A DNA stretch of 64,000 nucleotides from Burkholderiaceae bacterium (GCA_024235875.1 JACKLP010000003.1:186001-250000); one strand, 5' to 3'. Shown: positions 35,482 to 45,164, numbered from the stretch's first letter. Numbers and translations are program-made. Notes: generated by a model from the letters alone, not told the origin.

Positions 35482-36444
35482 CTAGCGGCCTTGGTAGATG
35501 GTGGACTTGTCGACCGGTGCCTTCAGGTAGCCGCTATCCAGGCCGGCCGCATAGACGGTCTCGATGTCCTTGGCGATGTCGGCGGCTCGACGCACCTCGA
35601 GTCCGAGCCGGGCGTTGTCCTCGATCAGCTTGCGGATCACCTCGACGTCGGAGCCCTTGATGGTCGCCGAGATCAGCTTCGCGGCCTCGGCCGGCTTGCC
35701 CAGGATCCAGGCGGCCGCGTCCTTGTAGACCGCATGGAGCTTCTCGGCCGCGCCCGGGTTCTCGGCCAGCCAGCTCTGGTGTGCAGCCACGCCCAGGTAG
35801 GGAATGTGCCCCACGCCACCGGCGGCCTTCCACTGGGCATCGATGTTCAGTTCGAGCGAGCGGAATGACGGCTTCTTGGACATCAGCACCGACAGCGCGG
35901 GCTCCCAGAGCTGGATCGCATCGGCGCGGTCGGCGAGCGCGTAGCCCACCAGTCCGGGCGGCGCGGTGTTCTGCACCGGGATCTTGCCGACATCGGCGCC
36001 ATTCTTGCCGGCGAGCCACTTGAACATCGCGAAGTTGGTGGTGGCGGTCGCCGCGACCAGCTGGTGACCCTCGAGGTCCTTGACGGTGCGGATCCCGGGA
36101 CGCTCGGTGACGACCGCGCCGAAGTAGTTGAACGCGTTGAACAGGTAGGAGACCTTCACGCCCTTGCTGCTCGCCACGGCGACCGACAGCAGTGCCGCAC
36201 TCGCGCCGACCTTGAACTCGCCCGAATTGAACTGCGCGATGTAGGCGCTGGGTGGGCGCTTGACGAAATTCAGGTCCAGGCCATGGGCGAGATCGAGCTT
36301 TTGAGACTTGATGATCGGTACGACGAAATAGCCCAGCGACGGTGGTCCGAACACGACCACGTCGATCTTGGTCTGTGCCGATACGCCCGCGCAGATGCCG
36401 GCCCCCAGAACCAGTGCCACGAACCGCTTCAGAAAGTGAGCCAT
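35482..36444 (-). CDS. ABC transporter substrate-binding protein (NMT1/TauA-like)
   Basis: This 320-aa periplasmic binding protein has a signal peptide (MAHFLKRFVALVLGAGICAG, cut near VSAQ) and the NMT1/SsuA fold: IDVVVFGPPSLGYFVVPIIK, then FKVGASAALLSVAVA, VTERPGIRTVKDLEG and DAIQLWEPALSVLM. AGGAGG precedes the ATG. The ligand cannot be told from sequence; sulfonates, nitrate, pyrimidine precursors or other small compounds are possible for the class. It is the first gene of the operon. Confidence 0.92.
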   Translation of the reverse strand: MAHFLKRFVALVLGAGICAGVSAQTKIDVVVFGPPSLGYFVVPIIKSQKLDLAHGLDLNFVKRPPSAYIAQFNSGEFKVGASAALLSVAVASSKGVKVSYLFNAFNYFGAVVTERPGIRTVKDLEGHQLVAATATTNFAMFKWLAGKNGADVGKIPVQNTAPPGLVGYALADRADAIQLWEPALSVLMSKKPSFRSLELNIDAQWKAAGGVGHIPYLGVAAHQSWLAENPGAAEKLHAVYKDAAAWILGKPAEAAKLISATIKGSDVEVIRKLIEDNARLGLEVRRAADIAKDIETVYAAGLDSGYLKAPVDKSTIYQGR

Positions 36445-36566
36445 GTCGTCCTCCTGTTGTCGGGGTTCCGATCCCGATCCGAGCCGCTACGCTCGCGGCA
36501 TCGACCAGTGTATTCGAACGCCCTTGGCGTAGAAACCAGCATGCGGGACCCCGGTGCGAGCGCGTG

Positions 36567-37040
36567 CTAGTCGCGCGGCAACCAGTACTGGCGCATGAGC
36601 TCGACGCACCACTCGGGCTGCGTGATCGGCGTGCGGGGCAGGAACTCGCGCATCACCGGCTTGATGTCGAGCACCGGCGTTTGGTCGATCGCGTCGAGTT
36701 CGGCCACCACCAACGAACGTCCCTCGAGCCGCAGCACCCGGCAGATCGTGGTGCCGATGCGGTTGGGGCGGTTCTTACCACGTTGCGCGAAGATGCCGAC
36801 GGCGGGCCAGTCGGCGTTGTTGCGTGGATGGCGCGCGCCCGTGACGATTCGCTCGGGCGCGACCCGGTCGAAGAGGTAGACGACCTCGACATGGGAGAAC
36901 GCATCGATGCCTTGCAGCGCATCGGCGTCCAGGCCCGGGACCAGCGTGATCCGGGCCTCGGTTCCTCCCCAGAAATCATCCTCGGGGTCGCGGCGCGACG
37001 CGCTGACATGGCCGATCGGCGCGAACTCGTGGCTCGACAT
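36567..37040 (-). CDS. TrmO-like tRNA methyltransferase
   Basis: This 157-aa protein is of the TsaA/TrmO family, whose E. coli member methylates N6-threonylcarbamoyladenosine in tRNA using SAM. It has the expected core IGHVSASRRDPEDDFWGGTE, then LQGIDAFSHVEVVYLFDRV and the conserved GKNRPNRIGTTICRVLRLEG. The start MSSHEFAPIGHV at 37040 is preferred because the upstream codons are antisense to the neighbour. It lies 7 bp downstream of the small GMC partner gene. Confidence 0.82.
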   Translation of the reverse strand: MSSHEFAPIGHVSASRRDPEDDFWGGTEARITLVPGLDADALQGIDAFSHVEVVYLFDRVAPERIVTGARHPRNNADWPAVGIFAQRGKNRPNRIGTTICRVLRLEGRSLVVAELDAIDQTPVLDIKPVMREFLPRTPITQPEWCVELMRQYWLPRD

Positions 37041-37047
37041 GGACACG

Positions 37048-37512
37048 CTAGGCCTCGCGCCAGATCCGGCCGCGCGAGCGCACCGGCTCCAGCAGCGACC
37101 AGTCGCCGTCGTCGACCTCGAAGCCCTGCGGGTAGGGCGGCCGCACTTCCATGCCGAGCGAGCGCATGACGCGATCGTCACGGTAGTAGCAGCGAACGGT
37201 CACCGCGCCGAGCAGGTCGGCATGCGCGGGCTCGGCCTGGCGGAATCGGGCGGCGAGCTCGCGTTGCCGAGCCGCGTCGAGCGACGCGAAGCTCGCGCCA
37301 GCGAAGGCGTCGAGCCGGGCGAGCGCCGCCACCACGGCTGCGCCGTCGCGATCGAGCGTGGCGACGAGGTCGGCGAGGATCGCGTCGTCGTCGGCGCCGG
37401 GCAGGTCGAACTCGCGGCTTGCCGGGATGATCTGCGCGACGATCGCGCGCAGGCAGGCGCGCTGCGCCGGGTCGAGCGGCGGCGCGGTGTCGATGGCGAT
37501 CGGCTCGTGCAT
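37048..37512 (-). CDS. Small subunit-like partner of GMC oxidoreductase
   Basis: This 154-aa protein begins MHEPIAIDTAPPLDPAQRAC and matches the layout of gluconate 2-dehydrogenase subunit 3-like proteins: ACLRAIVAQIIPASREFDLPGADD near the N-terminus and a C-terminal VRCYYRDDRVMRSLGMEVRPPYPQGFEV-type end. There is no Tat or Sec signal, unlike many family members. The GMC oxidoreductase lies 9 bp upstream, so the two probably form a complex. Confidence 0.75.
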   Translation of the reverse strand: MHEPIAIDTAPPLDPAQRACLRAIVAQIIPASREFDLPGADDDAILADLVATLDRDGAAVVAALARLDAFAGASFASLDAARQRELAARFRQAEPAHADLLGAVTVRCYYRDDRVMRSLGMEVRPPYPQGFEVDDGDWSLLEPVRSRGRIWREA

Positions 37513-37521
37513 CGGGGACTC

Positions 37522-39120
37522 CTAGTCGAAGAGATTCGCGAGGCGTTGCTTGATGTTGTCGGCGATCCAGAGCGCGACCGCCTGGATGGTCGAGGTCGGG
37601 TTCACGCCGCCGGCGGTCACGAACACGCTGCCGTCGACGATGAACAGGTTCTTGACGTCGTGGCTGCGGCCCCATTCGTTGACCACCGAGCGCTCGGGGT
37701 CGGTGCCCATGCGTGCGGTGCCCAGCAGGTGCCAGCCACCGTAGAGAAGCGGCGAATCCACGAGGATGTCGCGCGCGCCGGCCGCCTGCAGGATCTCTGT
37801 GCCGCGCGCGACGCCGTGCTCGAGCATGCGATGGCTGTTCTCGGAGATCTCGTAGTGGATCTTCGGGGCCGGAATGCCGTGGGCGTCGGTGAGCTCGGGA
37901 TCGAGCGTGACCCGGTTGTGCTCCTCGGGCAGGTCCTCGCAGATCACGGCCACGCCGATGCCGGAGTTGAACACCTGGCGAAACACGCGGTGGTGATCAT
38001 CTCCCCAGGGCAGCAGACCGCGCGCCATCGTGTGGGTGGCCGTGCTTACCGGGCCGAAGCCACGCGCGAACTGGATCGAGTAGCCGCGCACGAAGCCACG
38101 CGAGCGATCGGTCTCGTAGAACTCGTGGCTCCAGGTGTTGATGATCGGGCCGCGGTAGCCGTCCAGGGGCTCGTCGAAGTAGCCGCGGCTCACCGCGTAG
38201 GGATGGAACATCAGGTTCTTGCCGACCAGGCCGCTGCGGTTGGCCAGGCCGTCGGGAAAGCGCGAGGATGCCGAGTTCAGCAGCAGCCGCGGCGTGCCGA
38301 TGCCGTTGCAGGCCACGATCACGACCTCGGCCGGCTGGAACTGTTCGTTGCCATCGGCGTCGAAGTAGACGACGCCCGAGGCCATGCCCTGCTCGTTGGT
38401 GGTGATCTCGCGCACGCGGCAGCGCGTGCGCAACTCGACGCGTTGGCGGATGGCCTCGGGCCAGTAGGTGATGTCGGTGCTGGCCTTGGCGCCCTGCGCG
38501 CAGCCGCCCATGCAATGGCCGAGGTTGATGCAGCGGGCGCGGCCTTCGTGGTCGCGGCTCGCGATCGCACCGTCCGACGGCCACCAGTGCCAGCCGAGCC
38601 GGTTCATCGTGCGCCCGAACAACTGCCCGGTCTTGCCCAGCGGCAGCGGCGGCAGCGCGGCCTCCTTGGGCGGGTAGGCGGGGTCGCCCGCCAGCGACGA
38701 GACACCCATCATGCGGTCGTTGGTCTCGAAATAGGGCGCCAGCGTGTGGTAGTCGATCGGCCAGTCTTCGGCGACGCCGTCGAGCGTGCGCACCCGGAAG
38801 TCCGACGGATGCAGGCGCGGGAAATGCGCCGCATAGAGCACGGTGCCGCCACCGACACCGTTGAAGTTCACCACCTTGATCGGTGAGTCGTCCTCGTTGA
38901 TCGGGTAGTCGGCGGCGGCCCGGCGCCGGTTCGGGCTCGGGCTCCAGTCGTTGAACTGGCGGGCTTCCCAGTCGCGGCCGTTGCTGGGGTAGTCACTCTG
39001 GCGCACCCAGTCGCCCTGCTCCAGGCACAGGATCCTCATCCTCGTCTCGGCCAGGCTCCAGGCCACGGCCGCGCCCGATGCGCCGGCGCCAATGATCAAC
39101 ACGTCGACGGGATCGTTCAT
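37522..39120 (-). CDS. GMC family FAD-dependent oxidoreductase
   Basis: This 532-aa enzyme oxidises alcohols or sugars. The FAD motif is DVLIIGAGASGAAVAWSLAE, GMC motif 1 is NFNGVGGGTVLYAAHFPRLH, and the C-terminal GMC motif is LFIVDGSVFVTAGGVNPTST with the preceding GTARMG. The ATG at 39120 has AGGAG upstream. The substrate is not determined by sequence. No cytochrome c subunit follows, so the electron acceptor is unclear. Confidence 0.92.
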   Translation of the reverse strand: MNDPVDVLIIGAGASGAAVAWSLAETRMRILCLEQGDWVRQSDYPSNGRDWEARQFNDWSPSPNRRRAAADYPINEDDSPIKVVNFNGVGGGTVLYAAHFPRLHPSDFRVRTLDGVAEDWPIDYHTLAPYFETNDRMMGVSSLAGDPAYPPKEAALPPLPLGKTGQLFGRTMNRLGWHWWPSDGAIASRDHEGRARCINLGHCMGGCAQGAKASTDITYWPEAIRQRVELRTRCRVREITTNEQGMASGVVYFDADGNEQFQPAEVVIVACNGIGTPRLLLNSASSRFPDGLANRSGLVGKNLMFHPYAVSRGYFDEPLDGYRGPIINTWSHEFYETDRSRGFVRGYSIQFARGFGPVSTATHTMARGLLPWGDDHHRVFRQVFNSGIGVAVICEDLPEEHNRVTLDPELTDAHGIPAPKIHYEISENSHRMLEHGVARGTEILQAAGARDILVDSPLLYGGWHLLGTARMGTDPERSVVNEWGRSHDVKNLFIVDGSVFVTAGGVNPTSTIQAVALWIADNIKQRLANLFD

Positions 39121-39276
39121 GCGGGCATCTCCTTTGTCGCCATTGAAGGGCGTTCGCGCTCGCTTGTCCACTGGCGTGGTTCCGCTCGTCGGCGATCGGA
39201 TTCGGTGGCGCGGCCAGTGATCGGGCCAGCCGGTGGCACACTGGCGTTTGCGCCACCGAAATGGGAGTCGGCACGA

Positions 39277-40536
39277 ATGCGTACGGCGGGTCGATGGTTA
39301 TTAGGAATCGTATCGGTCTTGGCGCTGGCGGCGGTGATCGGCGCCGTGACCTTCCAGGATCGCTTGCTGCGGCTCTACAACGTGCTCACCCTGTTCGACG
39401 AGACGCGGATCACGCGCAACTTCTCGTCGATGGACCAGCTGTTCGAGTCCACGAAGATCCCGCGTGCCGGGGGAGTGCGCGACTTGCCCGAGCGCGCCGC
39501 AGCGCTGCCACAGCACTACCGTTTCGCCGGTCGCTCGCGCTCGATCGCCGACTGGCTCGAGCAGACCCGAACGACCTCGCTGCTGGTGCTGCGCGACGGC
39601 GCTATCGTGCACGAACGCTATTTGCTCGGTACCGGGCGCGAGGACCGGCGCATATCCTGGTCGATGGCCAAGTCCTTTCTGTCGGCGCTGTTCGGGCCGG
39701 TCCTTGCCGACGGCCGGATCCGCGGCCTCGACGATGTGGTCACGCGCTACGTACCCGCGCTGGCGGGCACGGCCTATGATGGCGTCACGATCCGCCAGGT
39801 GCTGCAGATGGCGAGCGGCGTGAAGTTCAACGAGGACTACCTCGACTTCAATAGCGACATCAATCGAATGGGGCGGGTTCTCGCGCTCGGCGGCTCGATG
39901 GACGCGTTCGCCGCCGGCTTGCGCGAACGCATTCGCCAACCGGGCGTGGCGCGCCAGTACACGTCGATCGACACCCATGTGATCGGCATGGTGCTTCGGG
40001 CGGCCACCGGCAAGTCGCTGGCCACCCTGATGCACGAGACGCTATGGTCCAGGCTCGGCGTCGAGGACGATGCCGTCTACCTGACCGACGGCTTCGGCGT
40101 GGCGTTCGCGCTCGGCGGGCTGAACCTGCGAACACGCGACTATGCCCGCTTCGGCCAGTTGATGCTCGATCACGGTCGAATCGATGGCGCGCAGTTGGTG
40201 CCGGCCGCGTGGATCGACGAAGCGGTACGCAATAGCGCGCCGGTCGCCGCTGCCCCGGGCAGTGCGTTCGGCTACGGCTACCAGTGGTGGGTACCGCCAT
40301 TGGCCGATGAAGGCGAGTTCTTTGCGATCGGGGTCTATGGCCAGTACCTGTACGTCAATCGCAAGGCACGGGTCGTGATCGTGAAGACGTCATCGCACCG
40401 GGGCTTTCGCAACGATGGCGCGCGTGGCGAACGCATCCGGCTCGAGACGATCGCGATGTTCCGTGAGATCGCGGGCGCGCTGAGCGACTGGGCCGTGCCC
40501 GAGACCCCCGATTGGCGGCCGCCGGGCGCCAGGTGA
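39277..40536 (+). CDS. Serine hydrolase (beta-lactamase/class C family)
   Basis: This 419-aa protein has one N-terminal membrane anchor (RWLLGIVSVLALAAVIGAVT) and a serine beta-lactamase-like fold. The Ser-x-x-Lys motif is SMAK (Ser129, Lys132), a Tyr-x-Ser appears in YTSIDTHV, and GYGYQWWV lies near the C-terminus. Such proteins are usually esterases, amidases or peptidases; true beta-lactamase activity should not be assumed. It diverges from the GMC gene across 156 bp. Confidence 0.88.
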   Translation: MRTAGRWLLGIVSVLALAAVIGAVTFQDRLLRLYNVLTLFDETRITRNFSSMDQLFESTKIPRAGGVRDLPERAAALPQHYRFAGRSRSIADWLEQTRTTSLLVLRDGAIVHERYLLGTGREDRRISWSMAKSFLSALFGPVLADGRIRGLDDVVTRYVPALAGTAYDGVTIRQVLQMASGVKFNEDYLDFNSDINRMGRVLALGGSMDAFAAGLRERIRQPGVARQYTSIDTHVIGMVLRAATGKSLATLMHETLWSRLGVEDDAVYLTDGFGVAFALGGLNLRTRDYARFGQLMLDHGRIDGAQLVPAAWIDEAVRNSAPVAAAPGSAFGYGYQWWVPPLADEGEFFAIGVYGQYLYVNRKARVVIVKTSSHRGFRNDGARGERIRLETIAMFREIAGALSDWAVPETPDWRPPGAR

Positions 40537-40658
40537 CTCCCGCATTCCCGGTATGGGCGCGGCACGGTGAACACGTCAGACTCGGCGACGAAAAGAAGCG
40601 CTTGTCCGTCCGCGCTCGTCGTCGTGGCGACGGGTCGTCCCATTCAGAGGAGCACCAC

Positions 40659-41363
40659 ATGATCATCAGAACCCTGCTCGTTGCGATCGCGATGTTAACG
40701 TTCGCCAACGTCGCGTCGGCCGCCGGCTTCAAGATCAAGAACTGCGAGCCGGTCGCCGAGACGGCGGTACGCAAGGCCCATGGCTTCGTCAGCAGCAACC
40801 TGACGGCCCTGTTCAACGGCATGACCTTCCTGACGGTCAAACAGCGCGACGAGATGAAGCGCAAGTGGTCCCGCATGACGGTCGACTGCATCGATCGCAA
40901 GCCCGTCTGCTTCAAGAAGCAGAACCTGAACGGTCGTTCCCACGGTGGGGTCGGCAACGAAGTCAATCTCTGCTACTTCAATCGCGTGGATCGGGGGGAG
41001 AAGATCTGCGATCTGGTCGGTACGATGGTGCACGAGGAAGGGCACGCCAACGGCATGCCCTCGATGAAGGGCCACAACAATCCGACACCCACCATCAGGG
41101 CGCAGGACACCGTCTATCGAATGGGTTCCCATGCCAGTTCGTTCTGCCGGACCAAGGCGAGTGCGGGGCAGTTCGCGAACACGACGCTTGCCGGCCGCTC
41201 GAGCCTGGCGATCGGCAAGTCCTGCGGCGTAGACGACCAGTGCAAGACCGGCAAGTGCCAGAAGGGCAAGTGCGTTTGCAAGCGCGATGCCGACTGCGGC
41301 AACGCGTCGCAGTGGAACTGCAAGAAGCCGATCGGCAAGACGAACTACTGCAAGAAGCGCTAG
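40659..41363 (+). CDS. Secreted HExxH protein with Cys-rich tail
   Basis: This 234-aa protein has a signal peptide (MIIRTLLVAIAMLTFANVAS, cut near ASA-A). A likely zinc motif HEEGH lies in VGTMVHEEGHANGMPSM, suggesting a metallopeptidase of no named family. The C-terminal 46 residues contain nine cysteines in a knot-like pattern (CGVDDQCKTGKCQKGKCVCK, then CGNASQWNC and YCKKR), typical of extracellular disulfide-stabilised modules. GAGGAG precedes the ATG. The stop overlaps the convergent TRAP gene. Confidence 0.8.
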   Translation: MIIRTLLVAIAMLTFANVASAAGFKIKNCEPVAETAVRKAHGFVSSNLTALFNGMTFLTVKQRDEMKRKWSRMTVDCIDRKPVCFKKQNLNGRSHGGVGNEVNLCYFNRVDRGEKICDLVGTMVHEEGHANGMPSMKGHNNPTPTIRAQDTVYRMGSHASSFCRTKASAGQFANTTLAGRSSLAIGKSCGVDDQCKTGKCQKGKCVCKRDADCGNASQWNCKKPIGKTNYCKKR

Positions 41364-42631
41364 CCGAACCTGCCGTCGACCAGGTACATCGCGATCCACG
41401 GCTTCCAGACCACGAGCGCGAGGCCGACGAGCATCATCACGATGAACGGGGCCGCCGCTCGCACGAGTAGGCCGAAGGGCTGCTTGAACGTGCTCATCGC
41501 CACGATCAGGTTCAGGCCCACGGGCGGTGTCAGGTAGCCGATCTCGAGGTTCAGGATCATGATGAGCCCGAAGACCACCTTGTCATAGCCATAGGCGGCC
41601 GCCACCGGTGCGAGCAGCGGGCCGAGCACCAGGATCGCCTCGCCGGTCGTCATCAGGCAGCCGACCGCGAGCAGCAGTGCATTGACGAGCAGCATGAACG
41701 ACACCGGGCTCGAGATGTAGGTCTGCACGAAGCCGACCATCGCGTCGGGCACCCGGTGCTCGATCAGCACCAGGTTCAGGCTCAGGGCCACGGCCAGCAC
41801 CGGGAACAGCGAGCCGCCAAGCTTGGCCGCCTCGAGCACGACGTCGTAGAACTCGCGCATCCGGAAGTCCTGGTGCACGAAGACCTCGATGACCAACGCA
41901 TAGGCGAGCGCCACCGCCGCGGCTTCGGTCGCGGTGAAGTAGCCCGAGTAGATACCGCCGAGCAGAATGACCGGCATCAGCAGCGACCAGACGCCTTCGC
42001 GTAGTGCCCGGGCAAGCTCGCCCAGGTCGAGGGCGCGAAACGGCATGGCGCGGTTCTTCCAGACCGCATAGGCCGACAGCAGGACGGTGAGGAGCAGGCC
42101 AGGGCCGACGCCCGCCAGGAAGAGGTCGGTGATCGAGGTCTCGGTGACCAAGCCGTAGAGGATCAGCGGGATCGACGGCGGAATGATGATGCCGAGGGTA
42201 CCGCCCGACATGATCGCGCCGAACGAGAACTTCGGGTCGTAGTCGGCCGCTCGCAGCGCGGGGTACATCACCGAGCCGATCGCCAGCATGGTCACGATCG
42301 ACGACCCCGAGATCGACGCGAATACCGCACAGCTCAGCACGCAGGCCACGCCCAGGCCGCCGGGTAGCGGACGCGCGATCGCCGCCATGATGCGCACCAG
42401 CCGCCGTGCGGTGGATCCGCGCGTCATGACACTGCCGCACAGCATGAACAGGGGGATCGAGAGGATCAGCTCCTTGTCGAGCCCGACCCACATGTCCTCG
42501 ATGATGTAGTCGAGTTGGCCCCGGCCCCAGATCAACTGGACCACGGCCGCGAGCGCGAGCAGGATCACGAACAAGGGCTGGCGCAGCACCAGCAGCAAGA
42601 GCACGAGCCCGACCAGCAGCAGTGCGCTCAT
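41360..42631 (-). CDS. dctM: TRAP transporter large permease (DctM)
   Basis: This 423-aa protein has about 12 hydrophobic segments and the DctM fold: an N-terminal SALLLVGLVLLLLVLRQPLF start, GSVMTRGSTARRLVRIMAAI, a conserved GGTLGIIIPPSIPLILYGLV, and NLEIGYLTPPVGLNLIVAM. It is the Na+- or H+-coupled translocating subunit of a TRAP importer for a carboxylate or related anion. DctQ lies 10 bp upstream. Confidence 0.95.
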   Translation of the reverse strand: MSALLLVGLVLLLLVLRQPLFVILLALAAVVQLIWGRGQLDYIIEDMWVGLDKELILSIPLFMLCGSVMTRGSTARRLVRIMAAIARPLPGGLGVACVLSCAVFASISGSSIVTMLAIGSVMYPALRAADYDPKFSFGAIMSGGTLGIIIPPSIPLILYGLVTETSITDLFLAGVGPGLLLTVLLSAYAVWKNRAMPFRALDLGELARALREGVWSLLMPVILLGGIYSGYFTATEAAAVALAYALVIEVFVHQDFRMREFYDVVLEAAKLGGSLFPVLAVALSLNLVLIEHRVPDAMVGFVQTYISSPVSFMLLVNALLLAVGCLMTTGEAILVLGPLLAPVAAAYGYDKVVFGLIMILNLEIGYLTPPVGLNLIVAMSTFKQPFGLLVRAAAPFIVMMLVGLALVVWKPWIAMYLVDGRFG

Positions 42632-42641
42632 CGCCCGTCCC

Positions 42642-43187
42642 TCATTCCTGGAACTCGGGTGGCGGGGGCTTGAGGCCTGGCCACGCGGCAAACAGGAGAT
42701 AGCGAACGGCCGCCGAGACGAAGCCGGCCGGAATCGCGAGCTGGAAGGGCCAGACCTCCCATTCCAGCACCGGTGCCCGCATGCCGGTGCTCTTAGAGGC
42801 CATCACGAATTCGAGCCCGTACCACGCGACCCCCAGCACGAATATGCCGGTGAAGGCGTCGGCAATCCGGTCCAGCACGGGTCCCCAGCGCGCGGGCACC
42901 CACGAGAAGGCGACGCGAGGCACCAGATGCGAACTGGTGGCGGTCGCGATGCCGACACCGCAAAACGAGCCGACGACGAGCGCGTACACCGAAATCCGCT
43001 GTGCGCCGGGCACGCCGATCGCACCCACCTTGAAGCCCATCGCATGGAGCATCGGCCCGATCACCTCGCGACCGAGCACATCGAGCATCAGCAGCACGGC
43101 GATCAAGCCAAAGGCGAGGATCGCGACCCAGCACTCGACGCGATGCCAGGTCCGTGCGAGCTTGCGCGGACCGACCACGACGCTCAT
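42642..43187 (-). CDS. dctQ: TRAP transporter small permease (DctQ)
   Basis: This 181-aa membrane protein has four hydrophobic segments, typical of DctQ (VECWVAILAFGLIAVLLMLD, then ISVYALVVGSFCGVGIATAT, GIFVLGVAWYGLEFV and AIPAGFVSAAVRYLLFAAW). The ATG at 43187 overlaps the dctP stop (ATGA); an upstream ATG at 43199 would extend it by four residues. It links the binding protein to DctM. Confidence 0.92.
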   Translation of the reverse strand: MSVVVGPRKLARTWHRVECWVAILAFGLIAVLLMLDVLGREVIGPMLHAMGFKVGAIGVPGAQRISVYALVVGSFCGVGIATATSSHLVPRVAFSWVPARWGPVLDRIADAFTGIFVLGVAWYGLEFVMASKSTGMRAPVLEWEVWPFQLAIPAGFVSAAVRYLLFAAWPGLKPPPPEFQE

Positions 43188-44194
43188 TTCACCGGACATT
43201 CCTTCTTGCCGGCGATGGCGATGTCGAACAGCCGCTGGGCCTCGCCTCCCATTGCCTTGACCATCTCGGGCCAGGACTTGGACACGGCTGCGGCCCACTC
43301 GGCGCGCTGCTCGGCCGTGGGTACGACGATCTGGCCACCCCCTTTCTTGTGCGCCTGGCGCAGGAACTCCTCGAGGCCACGGATCTTGGCGCGTTGCATC
43401 GATGAAGGCTGCTTGGCGTAGGCGCTCAGGATCGCGTCCTGCTGGGTCTTGCTCAGACGCTCGAAGGTGCGCTTGTTGATGATCACCAGCGCCTGCGTAT
43501 TCCACATGTTCACGACCGAGAGCACGGGTGCGACCTTGTTCAGGCCCGAGGGCACGTAGAGCGCCATCGGCGAACCGGTGGTGTCGACCAGTCCGGTCTG
43601 CAATGCCGAAGACCAGTCGGGTACGCCGACGAAGGACGAGTTCGCGCCCAGCGTGGCCCACATGATCTTCTGGTTCTTGGTGTAGGAGACCGCCTTGATA
43701 CCGGCGACGTCCTTGGGCGTGACGAAGGCGCGCTTGCCGATCAGGTCGATCTGCCCGACCTCGCCGATCGAGAGCAGCTTCACGCCCTTCTTCTCGAGCA
43801 GCTCGGCGAAAACCTTGCGTAGATGGTTGTCCATCACGCAGTCCGACTGCGCCGGACTGTCGAAAAGGAATGGAATGATCGCGACCTGCAGCTCGGGCAA
43901 CAGCAACGAGACCGCACCGGTCGAGAAGGCGCCGATGTCGATTCGCCCGCGCGCCACCTGTTGCACGGTGTCCTGCTCGTTGCCAAGCTGACCACCGAAG
44001 AACGGCTCGACCTTGATCGAGCCCTTGCTCTCGGCATCGGCGTCGGCGACGAACTGCCGGATCTGGTCGGCCCAGGGCGACTTGGCCGGGCCGTTCGAGG
44101 TGTAGCGTAGCGTGACCGGCTTGTCCGCGGCCGACGCGGTGCCGGCGACGGCAATGCTGGCGGCGGCGAACGCCGTGAGTAGGGACTTCAGCAT
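43184..44194 (-). CDS. dctP: TRAP transporter substrate-binding protein (DctP)
   Basis: This 336-aa periplasmic protein has a signal peptide (MLKSLLTAFAAASIAVAGTA, cut near ASA-A) and DctP family features: GPAKSPWADQIRQFVADADA, VEPFFGGQLGNEQDTVQQVA, RGRIDIGAFSTGAVSLL and IKAVSYTKNQKIMWATLGAN. Most relatives bind C4-dicarboxylates or other organic acids; the ligand is unknown here. It is the first gene of the dctPQM operon. The start at 44194 is chosen because the 85-codon upstream extension has no start signal. Confidence 0.93.
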   Translation of the reverse strand: MLKSLLTAFAAASIAVAGTASAADKPVTLRYTSNGPAKSPWADQIRQFVADADAESKGSIKVEPFFGGQLGNEQDTVQQVARGRIDIGAFSTGAVSLLLPELQVAIIPFLFDSPAQSDCVMDNHLRKVFAELLEKKGVKLLSIGEVGQIDLIGKRAFVTPKDVAGIKAVSYTKNQKIMWATLGANSSFVGVPDWSSALQTGLVDTTGSPMALYVPSGLNKVAPVLSVVNMWNTQALVIINKRTFERLSKTQQDAILSAYAKQPSSMQRAKIRGLEEFLRQAHKKGGGQIVVPTAEQRAEWAAAVSKSWPEMVKAMGGEAQRLFDIAIAGKKECPVK

Positions 44195-44300
44195 GATGAC
44201 AGGGCTCCTCCTGGGGGCGAGACGAGGCAGGTGCTCGCGATGAATCACGTTGAGTCGCCTTGTGGCGACATGGCTCGACGTCGGGACGCGGTGCGCCGGA

Positions 44301-45164
44301 TCAGTGCTTGCCCAGCGCTGCAGCCTCCGCCGCGCAATCACGCGCCGGCGGGGCGCCGCTGGCGCGCGCCGCAGCGACCTCGTGCCGGGCTCGACGCATC
44401 TGGGCCCTGAAGAGCCGGTCGGCGTGCAGTCGTGCGACGGCAGCGGCACCTACGACGCGCCCGGCATCGACGTCGCTTTGCCAATGTACGCCGCAGACCA
44501 CTCGGCTCTGGCCGAACGCGTGCCCGCGCTTGAGGATCGCGTCGGCGCGATCGGGGGCCAACTCGGCCAGCACGAGTGCCCACGCCCAGCCCAGGGCGGC
44601 ATGGCCCGATGGGTATGAGCCGTCCTTGAGCAGTCGCTTCTCGCCGGCGGGTGCGCAGCTGCCAACCTTGTGCGCAACGAAGGGACGGACACGCTTGTAA
44701 TGGTTCTTGGCGCCATAGGTGGCGAGCCCGGCATCGGCCAGGGAGCGGCGCAGCAACATGTTCAGGTGGGGCGTCGCGCTTTCTGAGATCGTCACCCCGA
44801 GCGCGCAGGCGAAGGTGCCGGCGGCATGCGGGAAATGCAGGTCCGCGTCGGCGGCCGCGAGTAGCCAGCGCGGCGAGCCGCGCTGGGCCTGGCTCGCGTC
44901 GAACCCGGCCTCGTCGGCCGCCTGCGCGGGTGATCCCGGTGCGGGAGGTGGTGGCAACAACGCGAGGCTGTCCGGCAGCGACTTGCGTGGCAGGTAGCCG
45001 ATCAGGTAACCGGAACCCGGCCGCAGCTCGGGCACCTCGCTCGTCGACGTGGGCGGGACGGGATGGGTGGCACAGGCGGCAACGGCCACTACCAGGGCGG
45101 CAAGTACGCCACCACGCACGAGACGACGCGACATCGAGGTCCCGCCGAGCAACCGATCCAGCAT
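44301..45164 (-). CDS. Acid phosphatase (class A, PAP2 fold)
   Basis: This 287-aa protein has a probable lipobox (ALVVAVAACATHPV) and the PAP2 phosphatase motifs KRVRPF, PSGHA (GSYPSGHAALGWAWAL) and SRVVCGVHWQSDVDAGR, the three-part site of class A acid phosphatases such as PhoN. It would be exported or membrane-anchored. The ATG at 45164 has AGGAG 7 bp upstream, and an internal ATG at 45134 is an alternative start that brings the lipobox closer to the N-terminus. Confidence 0.9.
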   Translation of the reverse strand: MLDRLLGGTSMSRRLVRGGVLAALVVAVAACATHPVPPTSTSEVPELRPGSGYLIGYLPRKSLPDSLALLPPPPAPGSPAQAADEAGFDASQAQRGSPRWLLAAADADLHFPHAAGTFACALGVTISESATPHLNMLLRRSLADAGLATYGAKNHYKRVRPFVAHKVGSCAPAGEKRLLKDGSYPSGHAALGWAWALVLAELAPDRADAILKRGHAFGQSRVVCGVHWQSDVDAGRVVGAAAVARLHADRLFRAQMRRARHEVAAARASGAPPARDCAAEAAALGKH

